From Streptomyces chartreusis (GTDB lineage Bacteria > Actinomycetota > Actinomycetes > Streptomycetales > Streptomycetaceae): a DNA stretch of 64,000 nt. Positions 27,101-34,901 of the stretch are shown piece by piece. The notes beneath the pieces were generated by a model. The model ran no database searches, was not told the origin of the DNA, and saw only the letters and a list, made by a program, of their open reading frames with translations. A program made the translations under genes and the position numbers. Positions within the stretch are counted from its first letter, which is position 1. Every line of letters begins with the position of its first letter. Location: contig NZ_CP023689.1 in NCBI RefSeq assembly GCF_008704715.1, positions 1,240,001-1,304,000 on the forward strand. The letters run 5' to 3'.

Positions 27101-27154
27101 CTCGTCGAGGACGCGCTTGAGGCGGGCTTCGACCAGGTTGCGGTCGTCATGCAT
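24140..27154 (-). CDS. Alpha-mannosidase, GH38
   Basis: A 1,004-residue zinc-dependent exo-alpha-mannosidase without a signal peptide, so cytoplasmic. The N-terminal domain is followed by the catalytic domain starting at ~245, with zinc ligands in VGHAHIDSAWLWPLRET. The nucleophile aspartate is in DEAWLPDTFGFAAGLPQI. The C-terminal half is the beta-sandwich region typical of GH38. The ATG has GGAG 9 nt upstream. Last gene of the operon containing the GH85, GH-A clan and ABC importer genes, which fits removal of alpha-mannose from imported N-glycan oligosaccharides. Confidence 0.93.
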   Translation of the reverse strand: MHDDRNLVEARLKRVLDERIRPAVYPESVPLDVAVWHAPGEPVPVAEGLAAEPEPIEVGARWGAPWGTSWFRVTGTVPEAWKGRTVEALLDLGFDENMPGFQCEGLVYRPDGTPVKGLNPRNQWVRIGAPVEGGEEVRLHIEAASNPVILDYHPFLPTQLGDKETAGSEPQYRLARMDLAVLDEDVWQLVIDLEVLGELMAELPVESARRWDVLRAVERALDAIDLQDVNGTAARAREQLAEVLAVPAVPSAHRISAVGHAHIDSAWLWPLRETVRKVARTTSNMTALIEDEPDFVFAMSQAQQWAWVKEHRPEVWARVKKAVADGRFVPAGGMWVESDTNMPGSEAMARQFVHGKRFFLDEFGIENDEAWLPDTFGFAAGLPQIIKAAGSKWLLTQKISWSQTNKFPHHTFQWEGIDGTRIFTHFPPVDTYNCSMKGSEIAHAARNFKDKGAARHSLAPTGWGDGGGGTTREMIAKSARLRDLEGSATVVWETPDAFFRKAEAEYPDAPVWVGELYLELHRATLTSQAKTKQGNRRSEHLLREAELWAATAAVRAGFPYPYEELDRIWKTVLLHQFHDILPGSSIAWVHREARATYERLAGELNAIIDSAQRALAGEGTAELVFNSAPHAREGVPAGGARLPATEGRTSLAPRPDGGFVLDNGLLRVEIDARGLVVSAYDIEGDRETIAPGGAAGLLQLHPDFPNMWDAWDVDAFYRHTVTDLTGVDELAPGADGASVRVTRTFGDSRVTQHLSLAPGDKRLLLDTEVDWHETEKFLKLAFPLDVHAERYASETQFGHFHRPTHTNTSWEAAKFEACNHRFVHVEEPGWGAAVVNDSTYGHDVTRTVRTDADRGTTTTVRVSLLRAPRFPDPETDQGVHRFRHALVPGAGIADAVREGWRINLPERRITGGGEVSPLVTVDRDAVVITAVKLADDGSGDVVVRLHEAHGGRTRATLTADFEVADVSATDLLERPLPEPPSREGARVALRLRPFELVTLRLRRS

Positions 27155-27187
27155 GCGGGGTGCTCCGTAGGTCGTCCGGGCGGGTGG

Positions 27188-29185
27188 TTACCAGCGGTGG
27201 GTGACGGTCACGGGGGCCGACGTGGTGTACAGCTCCCCTACGGCACGCAGTTCGAACCGTGCCTCCTGCTCGCCCTGTTCCGGCTTCAGGCCGCCGAGGA
27301 AGTACGCGCTCTGGCAGGTGCCCCCGAGGAAGCGCCGGGTGCCGTCGGGCAGGAGGCGGTGCAGGGTGTGGTGACGTACGCCGGAGGCAGGATTCCAGGC
27401 GAGACGCAGGTCGCCGCCCGATGCCGCGGTGATGCGCAGGCCGGAGGGCGCCGCCGGTGTCTGCGGGGCGCTGCGCACCGCGATGCCGCCCAGCCGCCAC
27501 CGCACCTGGCCGGTGCCGGCGGCGGTGAGCCGGACGCCGATCGCGCGCACGGTACCGGTCAGGCCGGTGAGCCGTACGGTCGTGGTCTGCCAGCCGCTGC
27601 CCGAGGTCACGGGGTAGTAGGTGTACGGCGGTGTCGCCCCGGGCGTGGTGGGTTCGGCGGTGGCGACGGCCAGCTCGGCCTTCACCGCGCCCGCGTCGGC
27701 CCGGTGGGTCAGCTCGACGACCGTGTCGGCCGTGACGGGCAGCCGTGTCGCATACACGTCCAGTACGGCCGGCCGGTCCAGTGCCCCGTCGACGAGCACA
27801 CTGCTCCCGCCGCGCCACGCGGCCGCGAAGTCGAAGGTCACCGCGGGTCGCTGCCCGTCGGTGTGCACGACCCAGCGACGGGACGGCAGCCGGTCCTGGA
27901 GACCGAGATGGTTCCAGGGCGCGTCGGACGTCACCTGCCCGTCCTCGTACCAGCGCAGCCCGTGCCCGGTGTTGAAGACGCTCGCGAACGGCATCGAGGT
28001 GACCGTCGACCGGTCGGCGACGGACACGGCCGGTGCCCGCCAGCTGTCCGCGGTGTCGGGCCGCGAGGGGTCCCGTGACCGCCCGGTCCAGAAGTGGTCG
28101 TCGGCGGCGTGGAAGTCGCCCGGCGTCCGGCCGTCGGCCGGCAGGTGGTTGCGGGTCCACTCGGGTCGGTAGAAGCCGACCGACACGACGTGCGCCTTGT
28201 CGCGGGGCACGATGGCGTCCCAGTTCACGGACGAGTTCCAGCCGTTCGACTCGACGTCGACGCCGGCCCACAACTCGTAGCGATTGCGGCCCAGTTGCTG
28301 GGCCCGCTGCCCCGAGGACGTCAGTTTCGCGGCCGTCCAGCGGAAGTCGACGAACATGTCGTCGGCGGCCTGGAAGAACGGCTCGTTCTGCGAGTTGAGG
28401 GCGCCCTGCCAGCTCACGCCGCCGTTCACGGTCATCGAGTCGTACCAGGTGACCCGCTGCCCCTTGGCCCTTGCGAGCGTCTTCAGCTCGCGCAGGAAGC
28501 CGAGCATGTCGGTGCCCAGGGCGGTGTTCCCGCCGCTGGTCTCGGCGTTGACGAACCACCCGTCGAAGCCGTAGGCCGCCGCGACCGCGACCAGCCGGTC
28601 GGCCAGCGGATACCGGCCGGCCGCGTCCTTCTGCACCAGGTCACGGGTCCACTGCAACTGCCCGCCGTAGGCGACGGGCGGCAGGAAGATGTTGCCGAGG
28701 ACGGGTACGCCGTGGCGGTGGGCGGCGTCCACGATCGGCGCGTTCGGGGCCAGGATCAGCCCCTCGCCGGAGGAGCCGCCCCAGAACACCAGCTCGTCGA
28801 TGTACGCCCAGTGCGTGAGGGCGTAGTAGTCGGCGGTGGCGGAGCCCTGGGAGGGGTTGCTCGCGGTGGGCCCGAAGGAGACCAGGGACTGGATCCTGGC
28901 CTGGTCCGAGCGGGCGGTCGTGTTGGCCGGGGCCGGGGTGAAGCGCGGGGCGAGCGGCACCGTCGAGGCGTTGAAGGCGAGGTCCGCGTCGTCGGCGGGG
29001 CGCCAGGACTTCAGGCTGCGCCAGGTGATGCCGGTGCCGGGGCTGCCGGCGGGCAGCGAGTCCGGGTACCAGTAGGAGGCGTACGGCTGGAGGGCGGCGG
29101 CCTTGGGAGCCGCTTCGGCCGGCAGTGAGGGCATGAGAGCGGCCGTGGCCGCGGCGATGAGGACGGTGCGTCTGGTGGGTTTCAC
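27188..29185 (-). CDS. Secreted endo-beta-N-acetylglucosaminidase, GH85
   Basis: A 665-residue enzyme that cuts the chitobiose core of N-glycans, leaving one GlcNAc on the protein. Tat-type signal TRRTVLIAAATAALMPSLPAEA. The catalytic TIM barrel runs to about residue 390, with YASYWYPDSLPAG and the active-site GFDGWFVNAETSGG (Asn and catalytic Glu as in the GH85 NxE motif). The C-terminal part includes a jelly-roll domain and a fibronectin type III-like domain (PAAPSGLRITAASGGDLRLAWNPAS). The GTG start overlaps the stop of the upstream gene (GTGA). Confidence 0.92.
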   Translation of the reverse strand: MKPTRRTVLIAAATAALMPSLPAEAAPKAAALQPYASYWYPDSLPAGSPGTGITWRSLKSWRPADDADLAFNASTVPLAPRFTPAPANTTARSDQARIQSLVSFGPTASNPSQGSATADYYALTHWAYIDELVFWGGSSGEGLILAPNAPIVDAAHRHGVPVLGNIFLPPVAYGGQLQWTRDLVQKDAAGRYPLADRLVAVAAAYGFDGWFVNAETSGGNTALGTDMLGFLRELKTLARAKGQRVTWYDSMTVNGGVSWQGALNSQNEPFFQAADDMFVDFRWTAAKLTSSGQRAQQLGRNRYELWAGVDVESNGWNSSVNWDAIVPRDKAHVVSVGFYRPEWTRNHLPADGRTPGDFHAADDHFWTGRSRDPSRPDTADSWRAPAVSVADRSTVTSMPFASVFNTGHGLRWYEDGQVTSDAPWNHLGLQDRLPSRRWVVHTDGQRPAVTFDFAAAWRGGSSVLVDGALDRPAVLDVYATRLPVTADTVVELTHRADAGAVKAELAVATAEPTTPGATPPYTYYPVTSGSGWQTTTVRLTGLTGTVRAIGVRLTAAGTGQVRWRLGGIAVRSAPQTPAAPSGLRITAASGGDLRLAWNPASGVRHHTLHRLLPDGTRRFLGGTCQSAYFLGGLKPEQGEQEARFELRAVGELYTTSAPVTVTHRW

Positions 29186-30438
29186 GAGCGGGTGCCTCCT
29201 TGTGGGGTGGGGAGTACCTGATCGGGAGCGACGACCTCGGTGATGCCGCGCGCCGCGAGGTGTTCCTGGTCGGCGGCGCGCACATCGAGGACGGTGGTGG
29301 GGCGGGCGCCGTCGGCGACCAGCCGGAAATAGGCGTCGAAGACCGGGCCGCCCGGTGCGCAGAGCGAGCGGGAGCCCGGATCGGCGGGGACGACCAGCGC
29401 CGTCGTGCGCGGCTCGGGCGTCCGTGGCACCTCCTGGGCGGCCCGCTCCAGCACCCGGGCCGTGTCCTTCGGTTTGCGGTCGTTGGTCAGCAGGCCGAGC
29501 CCGTATTCGAGTTCGGGGAAGTCGGCCAGCTCACGGGACACGTCGTGGGAGCACCACCAGGTGATGCCCCACAGGTCGGGGCAGTCCAGGGCGTTCGCGA
29601 CGGTCGCCGCGGTGAAGGCGGCGGCGTGCTCGGGCGGGACCAGGGGCGCGGGCGCGCCGACCTCCTGGAGCCAGACGGGCCGACACGGTTCGTCGGACCA
29701 CGCCTTGCTCAGCTCGACGAGCCAGGCGGCGTGGTGCTCGGACGGGACGGAGGTGCGGCCGTGGCGCTGGGCGGTGCCGTTGAAGACCCAGGAGTGCACG
29801 GCCGTGACGGCGCCGCGGCGGGCCGCCTGGGCCGGCGTGAACGGCTGGTCGTCCTGGTACCAGGTGGCGTCGTACTCGGCGTGCAGGTGCAGCCGACCGG
29901 GGGCGCCCTCCTCGCAGGCGGCGAGCATGCGCGTGAGCCAGCGGTCGATCTCGGCCTCGGTGGCGCGGTCGGGATCCGGGTGCGGGCCCGCCGAGAACTG
30001 GTTGACCTCGTTGCCGAGGGTCATGCCGAGGAAGTTCGGCCGGTCGGCGAGGGCGGCGGCGAGGGTGCGCAGGTAGGCGGCCTGGCCGTCGAGGACGTCC
30101 GGGTCGGTGAAGAGGTTGCGGCGGTGCCAGGTCCGGGTCCAGGCCGGCAGGTAGTCGAAGCTGCTCAAGTGGCCCTGCAGGCCGTCCACGTTGACGTCGA
30201 GGCCGCGTTCGGCGGCGGCGTCGACGAGCCGGACGAGCTGTTCGACGGCCCTGGGGCGGATCAGGGTGCGGTTGGGCTGGAAGTACGGCCACAGCGGGAA
30301 GACCCGGATGTGGTCGAGACCGATCGCCGCGATGGAGTCGAGGTCGGCGCGTACGGAGTCGAGGTCGAAGTCGAGCCAGTGGTGGAACCACCCTTCGCTC
30401 GGGGTGTAGTTGACGCCGAAGCGCACGGCAGAAGGCAT
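29182..30438 (-). CDS. Clan GH-A glycoside hydrolase, likely GH5_18-type beta-mannosidase
   Basis: A 418-residue TIM-barrel glycosidase with no signal peptide. The acid/base glutamate is in GMTLGNEVNQFS (~residue 150) and the nucleophile is in VWLQEVGAP (~residue 255). It starts AVRFGVNYTPSEGWFHHWLDFD, and HSWVFNG and WWCSHDVSRE are also present. This resembles GH5 subfamily 18 enzymes that act on the Man-beta-1,4-GlcNAc core and sit beside GH85/GH38 genes in bifidobacteria; the subfamily call is from memory of the pattern and not proven. ATG at 30438 is chosen over a GTG at 30453 because AAGGA precedes it. Confidence 0.8.
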   Translation of the reverse strand: MPSAVRFGVNYTPSEGWFHHWLDFDLDSVRADLDSIAAIGLDHIRVFPLWPYFQPNRTLIRPRAVEQLVRLVDAAAERGLDVNVDGLQGHLSSFDYLPAWTRTWHRRNLFTDPDVLDGQAAYLRTLAAALADRPNFLGMTLGNEVNQFSAGPHPDPDRATEAEIDRWLTRMLAACEEGAPGRLHLHAEYDATWYQDDQPFTPAQAARRGAVTAVHSWVFNGTAQRHGRTSVPSEHHAAWLVELSKAWSDEPCRPVWLQEVGAPAPLVPPEHAAAFTAATVANALDCPDLWGITWWCSHDVSRELADFPELEYGLGLLTNDRKPKDTARVLERAAQEVPRTPEPRTTALVVPADPGSRSLCAPGGPVFDAYFRLVADGARPTTVLDVRAADQEHLAARGITEVVAPDQVLPTPQGGTRS

Positions 30439-30489
30439 GCGTGTCCTTGTCACGGAGGTACGACGGAGGTGCGAGAAGCGGGCGGGGGT

Positions 30490-31398
30490 TCAGCCCTTGA
30501 CCGCGCCCTCGCCGACACCGCGGAAGAAGTACCGCTGGAGACAGGCGAAGAGGGCGATCAGCGGTGCGACGGCGATGATCGTGCCGGCGGCGACCAGGCG
30601 TTCGTCGCCTGCGAAGGTGCCGTGCAGATAGTTGAGGCCGATGGTCAGGGTGAACTTGGACGGGTCGCTCAGCACGATCAGCGGCCACAGGAAGTCGTCC
30701 CAGGCGCCCATGAAGGCGAAGATCGCGACGACGGCGAGGGTCCCCTTCACCGACGGCAGCGCGATCCGCAGGAACCGCTGCCAGACATTGGCCCCGTCGA
30801 CATAGGCCGCCTCCTCGATCTCGTACGGCAGATTCAGGAAGGCGTTGCGCATCAGCAGGACGTTCAGGGCGCTGATGCAGCCGGGCAGGACGACACCGAT
30901 GAGGGTGTTGTTGAGGCCGAGCTCCCGCATGGTCGTGAACTGGGCGATGATGATGCCCTCCACGGGCACGAGCATCGCCAGGATGAAGACGAGCGTGGCG
31001 ACCTTGCGGCCCCGGTAGCGCAGCCGGGCGAGGGCGTAGCCCGCGAGCGCCGCGCCGACGCAGTTGGTGACGACGTTGGCGGTGGCGACCTTCAGCGAGT
31101 TGAGGGCGTAGTCCCAGACCGGGATGGTCTCGGAGACCCGCTCGTAGTTGTGCAGCGTCGGCTCGCCCGGCAGGAACTTCGGCGGGGAGCTGAAGATGTC
31201 CTCGGTGGGGCCCTTGAGCGAGGTCGACAGCTGCCAGAGGAACGGGCCGACGGTGAGGGCGAGCACGGCCAGCAGGAGCAGATAGCGCAGGGCGAGTTCC
31301 CAGACGCGGACGCGGCGGCCGTGTTCGTCGGTGACGCGGGGTTCGCGCCTGGCGACCCGCTCGGCGGTGGTGGGTCGTACCTTCTCCATGACGCTCAT
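30490..31398 (-). CDS. Carbohydrate ABC transporter permease, MalG type
   Basis: A 302-residue inner-membrane permease with six membrane helices after a ~30-residue cytoplasmic tail (YLLLLAVLALTVGPFLWQLSTSLKG is the first). The EAA loop, which contacts the ATPase, is EEAAYVDGANVWQRFLRIALP near residue 200. ATG overlaps the stop of the MalF-type permease gene (ATGA). No ATPase gene is in this cluster; in Streptomyces such importers often share the MsiK ATPase encoded elsewhere. Likely imports a glycan fragment. Confidence 0.92.
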   Translation of the reverse strand: MSVMEKVRPTTAERVARREPRVTDEHGRRVRVWELALRYLLLLAVLALTVGPFLWQLSTSLKGPTEDIFSSPPKFLPGEPTLHNYERVSETIPVWDYALNSLKVATANVVTNCVGAALAGYALARLRYRGRKVATLVFILAMLVPVEGIIIAQFTTMRELGLNNTLIGVVLPGCISALNVLLMRNAFLNLPYEIEEAAYVDGANVWQRFLRIALPSVKGTLAVVAIFAFMGAWDDFLWPLIVLSDPSKFTLTIGLNYLHGTFAGDERLVAAGTIIAVAPLIALFACLQRYFFRGVGEGAVKG

Positions 31399-32288
31399 GA
31401 CTCGTCCCTCCGGTCGGCGCGCAGCACGAGCAGCATCAGGGCCACGGTGACGACGAAGACGACGACCGAGATGGCCGAGGCGTAGCCGACGCGGCCGGTC
31501 AGGCCGGTGCCGGTGCGCTGGACGAGCATCACGAGGGTGGTGTCCTCGCCCGCCGGGCCGCCGCTGGGGCCGGCCATCAGGTACACCTCGGAGAACACCT
31601 TGAAGGCGGCGACCGAGGACAGCGCGCCGACCAGCACCATGGTGGAGCGCACGGCGGGCACGGTGACCGTGAGGAAGCGGCGGATCGCGCCGGCGCCGTC
31701 CACGGCCGCCGCCTCGTGCAGTTCGCGGGGCACGTTGGCGAGCGCGGCCAGATAAATGATCATGTAGTAGCCGAGGCCCTTCCAGACCGTCACGGCCATG
31801 GCGCTCAGCAGGAGCAGCCACTGGTCGCTCAGGAAGCCGACCCGGCCGACGCCGATCGTCTCCAGCAGGGAGTTCACCAGGCCGCGCTCGTCGAGCAGCC
31901 ACACCCAGATCAGCCCGACCACCACGATCGAGGCGACGACCGGGGTGTAGAAGGCGGACCGGAAGAACGTGATGCCGGGGATGTTCTTCTGCACCAGGAG
32001 CGCGAGCAGCAGGGGCAGCACGACGAGGGCGGGGACGACGCCGAGGACGTACAGCGTGCTGTTGCGCAGCCCGATCCAGAACATGTCGTCGTTGAGCAGC
32101 TCCCGGAAGTTGGCCAGGCCCACGAACTCGCCGGGGATCAGGGTGCGGCGGTCGGTGAAGGCGTTGACCAGCGTGGAGAGGAACGGGTACAGGATGAAGG
32201 CGCCGGTGATCAGCAGGCCCGGGGCGGCGAACAGCCAGGGACTGGTGGGCAGCTGGCGCCGCACCCGGGAGACGGTGGGGAGGGCCAT
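31395..32288 (-). CDS. Carbohydrate ABC transporter permease, MalF type
   Basis: A 297-residue inner-membrane permease with six predicted helices, beginning PWLFAAPGLLITGAFILYPFLSTL. The EAA loop is HEAAAVDGAGAIRRFLTVTVP near residue 195. Start at the ATG at 32288, 6 bp after the binding-protein stop. Forms a heterodimer with the permease encoded at 30490, recognising the solute delivered by the lipoprotein at 32295. Confidence 0.92.
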   Translation of the reverse strand: MALPTVSRVRRQLPTSPWLFAAPGLLITGAFILYPFLSTLVNAFTDRRTLIPGEFVGLANFRELLNDDMFWIGLRNSTLYVLGVVPALVVLPLLLALLVQKNIPGITFFRSAFYTPVVASIVVVGLIWVWLLDERGLVNSLLETIGVGRVGFLSDQWLLLLSAMAVTVWKGLGYYMIIYLAALANVPRELHEAAAVDGAGAIRRFLTVTVPAVRSTMVLVGALSSVAAFKVFSEVYLMAGPSGGPAGEDTTLVMLVQRTGTGLTGRVGYASAISVVVFVVTVALMLLVLRADRRDES

Positions 32289-32294
32289 CGCGTA

Positions 32295-33587
32295 CTACCC
32301 CTGCTGCTGGAGCAGCGTGTTGCAGGCCTTGACAGCGTTGTCGAGAGCTTCCTTGGGGCTCTCCTTGCCCTGCAACGCCTTGGCGACCTCGTTGCGCAGC
32401 TCGGTCTTCATCTGCTCGCTGAACAGCACCGGCGTGTAGTTGACCGCGTTCTTCAGCGACTTGGCGGCGGCGATCCGCACCCGTGTCTCGTCGGTGCCGT
32501 CCTCCTTGGTGAAGTACGGGTCGTCGAGCGAGCCGGCGGTGCTGGGGAAGATGGCGACCTGCTTGGCGAACGACATCTGGTGCTCGGCGTCGGTGACGTA
32601 GTGCGCGAAGGCGACCGCGGCGGGCGTGCGCTTGGTCTGCGCGTTGACCATCACGCCCATCACGTACATGTTGACGTGGCCGGTGCTGGTGATCTGGTCG
32701 GTGATGCCGATGTTCTTGTACAGGTTCGGCGCCTGCTTCTTGAAGTTGCCGAGGTCGAGCGCGCTGCCGGGGTTCATGGCGACGGCACCGGTGAGGAACT
32801 TCTTGCCGGACGACTCGGGGGTGGCGGTCAGCGCCTGCGGGTCCAGGGCCTTGGCGTCGTACAGCTCCTTGTACTTGGTGAGCAGCTCGACCCCCTTCGC
32901 GTCGTTGAAGGTGAAGGCGGTGCCCTCCTTGTTCATCAGCTCCACGCCGTAGCGGCCGAAGTCCTCGACGGTGGGGACGTTGGCAAGGGTGGCGACCTTG
33001 CCGTCCGTCTCCTTCGCCATCTTCAGGGCCGCGTCGAAGACCTCGTCGTACGTCTTCGGCGGCTGCTCCGCGTCGAGGCCCGCCTCCTTGAAGAGGGTCT
33101 TGTTGTAGAAGAGCGGGCCGGTGTTGAGGTACCAGGGGAAGGCGTACGTGCCCTCCAGGCCGGGCACCTGATGGCTGGCCCAGGCCCCGTCCAGGTACTC
33201 CTTCTTGTACTTCCCGGCGGCCTTGTCGAGGTCCATCGCGAGGCCGGCCTTGGCGAGCGGGGCGACCAGGTCGGGCGAGACGTTGACGACGTCGGGAAGG
33301 GTGCCGCCGGCGGCGTCGGCGCTGATCTTGTCGGCGTAGCCCTCGGCGGGCTGGTCGATCCACTTGACGTTCGTGCCGGGGTACTTCTTCTCGAAGTCGG
33401 CGATCAGGCCCTCGAAGTAGTCCTTGAAATTGGCGCGCAGGTTCCAGGTCTGGAAGGTGATGTCGCCCTCGACCTTGCCGGAGGCGTCGGTGCTGCCGCT
33501 GTCACCGCCTGACGAACCACAGGCGCTGAGCGGCAGCGCGACACAGACGGCGAATGCGGCAGCGAGGGCTCTACGGGATATGGGCAC
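32295..33587 (-). CDS. Extracellular carbohydrate-binding lipoprotein (SBP_bac_1)
   Basis: A 430-residue substrate-binding lipoprotein. Signal SRRALAAAFAVCVALPLSACGS has lipobox LSAC. Mature sequence shows the family pattern: ITFQTWNLRANFKDYFEGLI, GTLPDVVNVSPDLVAPLAKAG and YAFPWYLNTGPLFYNKTLFKEAG. The GTG start has AAAGGAGG about 10 nt upstream. First gene of the glycan operon, divergent from a LacI regulator across 209 bp. Given the GH85, GH38 and GH-A clan genes downstream, the ligand is probably a complex or high-mannose oligosaccharide, but that is inference. Confidence 0.92.
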   Translation of the reverse strand: MPISRRALAAAFAVCVALPLSACGSSGGDSGSTDASGKVEGDITFQTWNLRANFKDYFEGLIADFEKKYPGTNVKWIDQPAEGYADKISADAAGGTLPDVVNVSPDLVAPLAKAGLAMDLDKAAGKYKKEYLDGAWASHQVPGLEGTYAFPWYLNTGPLFYNKTLFKEAGLDAEQPPKTYDEVFDAALKMAKETDGKVATLANVPTVEDFGRYGVELMNKEGTAFTFNDAKGVELLTKYKELYDAKALDPQALTATPESSGKKFLTGAVAMNPGSALDLGNFKKQAPNLYKNIGITDQITSTGHVNMYVMGVMVNAQTKRTPAAVAFAHYVTDAEHQMSFAKQVAIFPSTAGSLDDPYFTKEDGTDETRVRIAAAKSLKNAVNYTPVLFSEQMKTELRNEVAKALQGKESPKEALDNAVKACNTLLQQQG

Positions 33588-33683
33588 CGTGAACCGGCCT
33601 CCTTTGCGGGCGGGTTGGTCGACGTGGCAGACCCTGCACGCCGCTCCACGGGCCCGTCAATGGCTCTCGCGCAGCTAATTTCT

Positions 33684-33752
33684 TTAGTGACTAATGCGCA
33701 TTAGGATCACCGAGCTGAACCGCATTAGGATCACGCAGCTGAACCGCATTAG
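33684..33752. promoter_or_regulatory. Tandem LacI-type operator repeats
   Basis: CTAATGCGCATTAG at 33691-33704 is a perfect 14-bp palindrome, the CG-centred form favoured by LacI proteins. It overlaps another palindrome, TTAGTGACTAA, at 33684-33694. Half-sites CGCATTAG recur at 33697, 33721 and 33745, spaced by exactly 24 bp, because a 24-bp unit is repeated (33697-33720 and 33721-33744, 2 mismatches) and a third partial copy follows. The region lies between the divergent SBP and LacI genes. Confidence 0.65.
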
Positions 33753-33796
33753 TGCATACTGCTCGGGGAATGTGCCGCCGGAATGGGGGGAGCACG

Positions 33797-34843
33797 ATGT
33801 CAGGCAAGCGGTCACCGGCCCGGCGTCCGACGATGAAGGACATAGCGCGGCACGCCGGGGTCTCGCAGAGCGCGGTCTCGTTCGCGCTGAACGGCAGGCC
33901 GGGCGTGTCGGAGGACACCCGGGACCGGGTGCGGCAGGTCGCCGAGGAGCTGGGCTGGCGGCCCAGCACGGCGGCGCGCGCGCTGTCCGGGGAGGGCGCT
34001 GCGACGGTCGGCTTCGTGCTGGCGCGTCCGGCGGACAAGCTGGGGGTGGACTCCTTCTTCCTCCAGCTCGTCTCGGGCATCCAGGAGGTGCTGGCGGAGC
34101 GCCATCTGGGGCTGCTGTTCCAGGTGGTGGAGGACGTCGCCGACGAGTGCGCGGTGTACCGGCGCTGGTGGGCCGAGCACCGTGTGGACGGCGTCCTTGT
34201 CGTCGATCCGCGCACCGACGACCCCCGTCCCGACCTCCTGGACGAACTCGGCCTGCCCGCCGTGGTCATAGGAGGCGCGCCCGACGAGCGCCACCCGGGC
34301 CTGTCGACCGTCTGGGCCGACGACGCCGGCGCGATGGCCTCCGTGGTGGACGGCCTGTACGCGCTCGGCCACCGGCGGATCGTGCACATCGCCGGCCTGC
34401 CGGGGCTCGCCCACACCGAGCGCCGCATCCGCACCCTGCGTGCCGAGGCGGGCCGTCGTGGCCTGTCCGAGGTGCGGTCGGTGACGACCGACTACTCCGA
34501 CGCCGAGGGCGCCGCGGTCACCCGCCGGGTCCTGGAGGGCGCCGCTCCCCCTACCGCACTGATCTACGACAACGACGTGATGGCCGTCGCCGGTGCCGTA
34601 GCGGCGGCCGAACTCGGCTTCTCCGTACCGGCGGACGTCTCGGTCGTCTCGTGGGAGGACTCTGCCCTGTGCCGCATGGTCAAGCCGTGGCTCTCCGCCC
34701 TGTCCCGCGACAGCGTGGAGTTCGGCCGCACCGCGGCACAGGAACTGACCGCGCTGCTCGACGGGGGGTCGGCCCGGGCCGTGCGGGTGCCCGTGCCGAC
34801 GTTGATCGAGCGTGGGAGCACGGGGGTGGCACGGGGCGCGTGA
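33797..34843 (+). CDS. LacI family transcriptional regulator
   Basis: A 348-residue repressor. The N-terminal HTH is PTMKDIARHAGVSQSAVSFALNGRPGVSEDTRDRV, with a hinge helix at RPSTAARALSG. The PBP1-like effector domain carries VDGVLVVDPR, the GLSTVWADDAGAM ligand region and ALIYDNDVMAVAGAVAAAELG. ATG at 33797 has GGGGGGAG 4 nt upstream, better than a GTG at 33752. Divergent from the ABC/GH operon and so its likely repressor; the effector would be a glycan degradation product. Confidence 0.92.
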   Translation: MSGKRSPARRPTMKDIARHAGVSQSAVSFALNGRPGVSEDTRDRVRQVAEELGWRPSTAARALSGEGAATVGFVLARPADKLGVDSFFLQLVSGIQEVLAERHLGLLFQVVEDVADECAVYRRWWAEHRVDGVLVVDPRTDDPRPDLLDELGLPAVVIGGAPDERHPGLSTVWADDAGAMASVVDGLYALGHRRIVHIAGLPGLAHTERRIRTLRAEAGRRGLSEVRSVTTDYSDAEGAAVTRRVLEGAAPPTALIYDNDVMAVAGAVAAAELGFSVPADVSVVSWEDSALCRMVKPWLSALSRDSVEFGRTAAQELTALLDGGSARAVRVPVPTLIERGSTGVARGA

Positions 34844-34885
34844 CGGTCTCGTACCGTCGCGGCCCGGCGGGGTCGCTCACGCGCC
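34835..34885. terminator. Stem-loop between convergent LacI and serine hydrolase genes
   Basis: Nine-bp perfect arms GGCGCGTGA (34835-34843, overlapping the LacI stop) and TCACGCGCC (34877-34885) enclose a smaller GACGGT/ACCGTC hairpin. Ends 17 bp from the next stop. Probable bidirectional terminator. Confidence 0.5.
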
Positions 34886-34901
34886 ACCCGTGCCGCCGGG
34901 G

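Noticed and set aside
24080..28078. A 1,332-codon open frame on the plus strand
   Set aside because: It is antisense to GH38 and GH85, whose catalytic motifs are intact. GC-rich DNA leaves long stop-free frames on the opposite strand.
33588..33796. The 24-bp repeats as a CRISPR array
   Set aside because: Only two full units follow each other directly, without unique spacers, and there are no cas genes.
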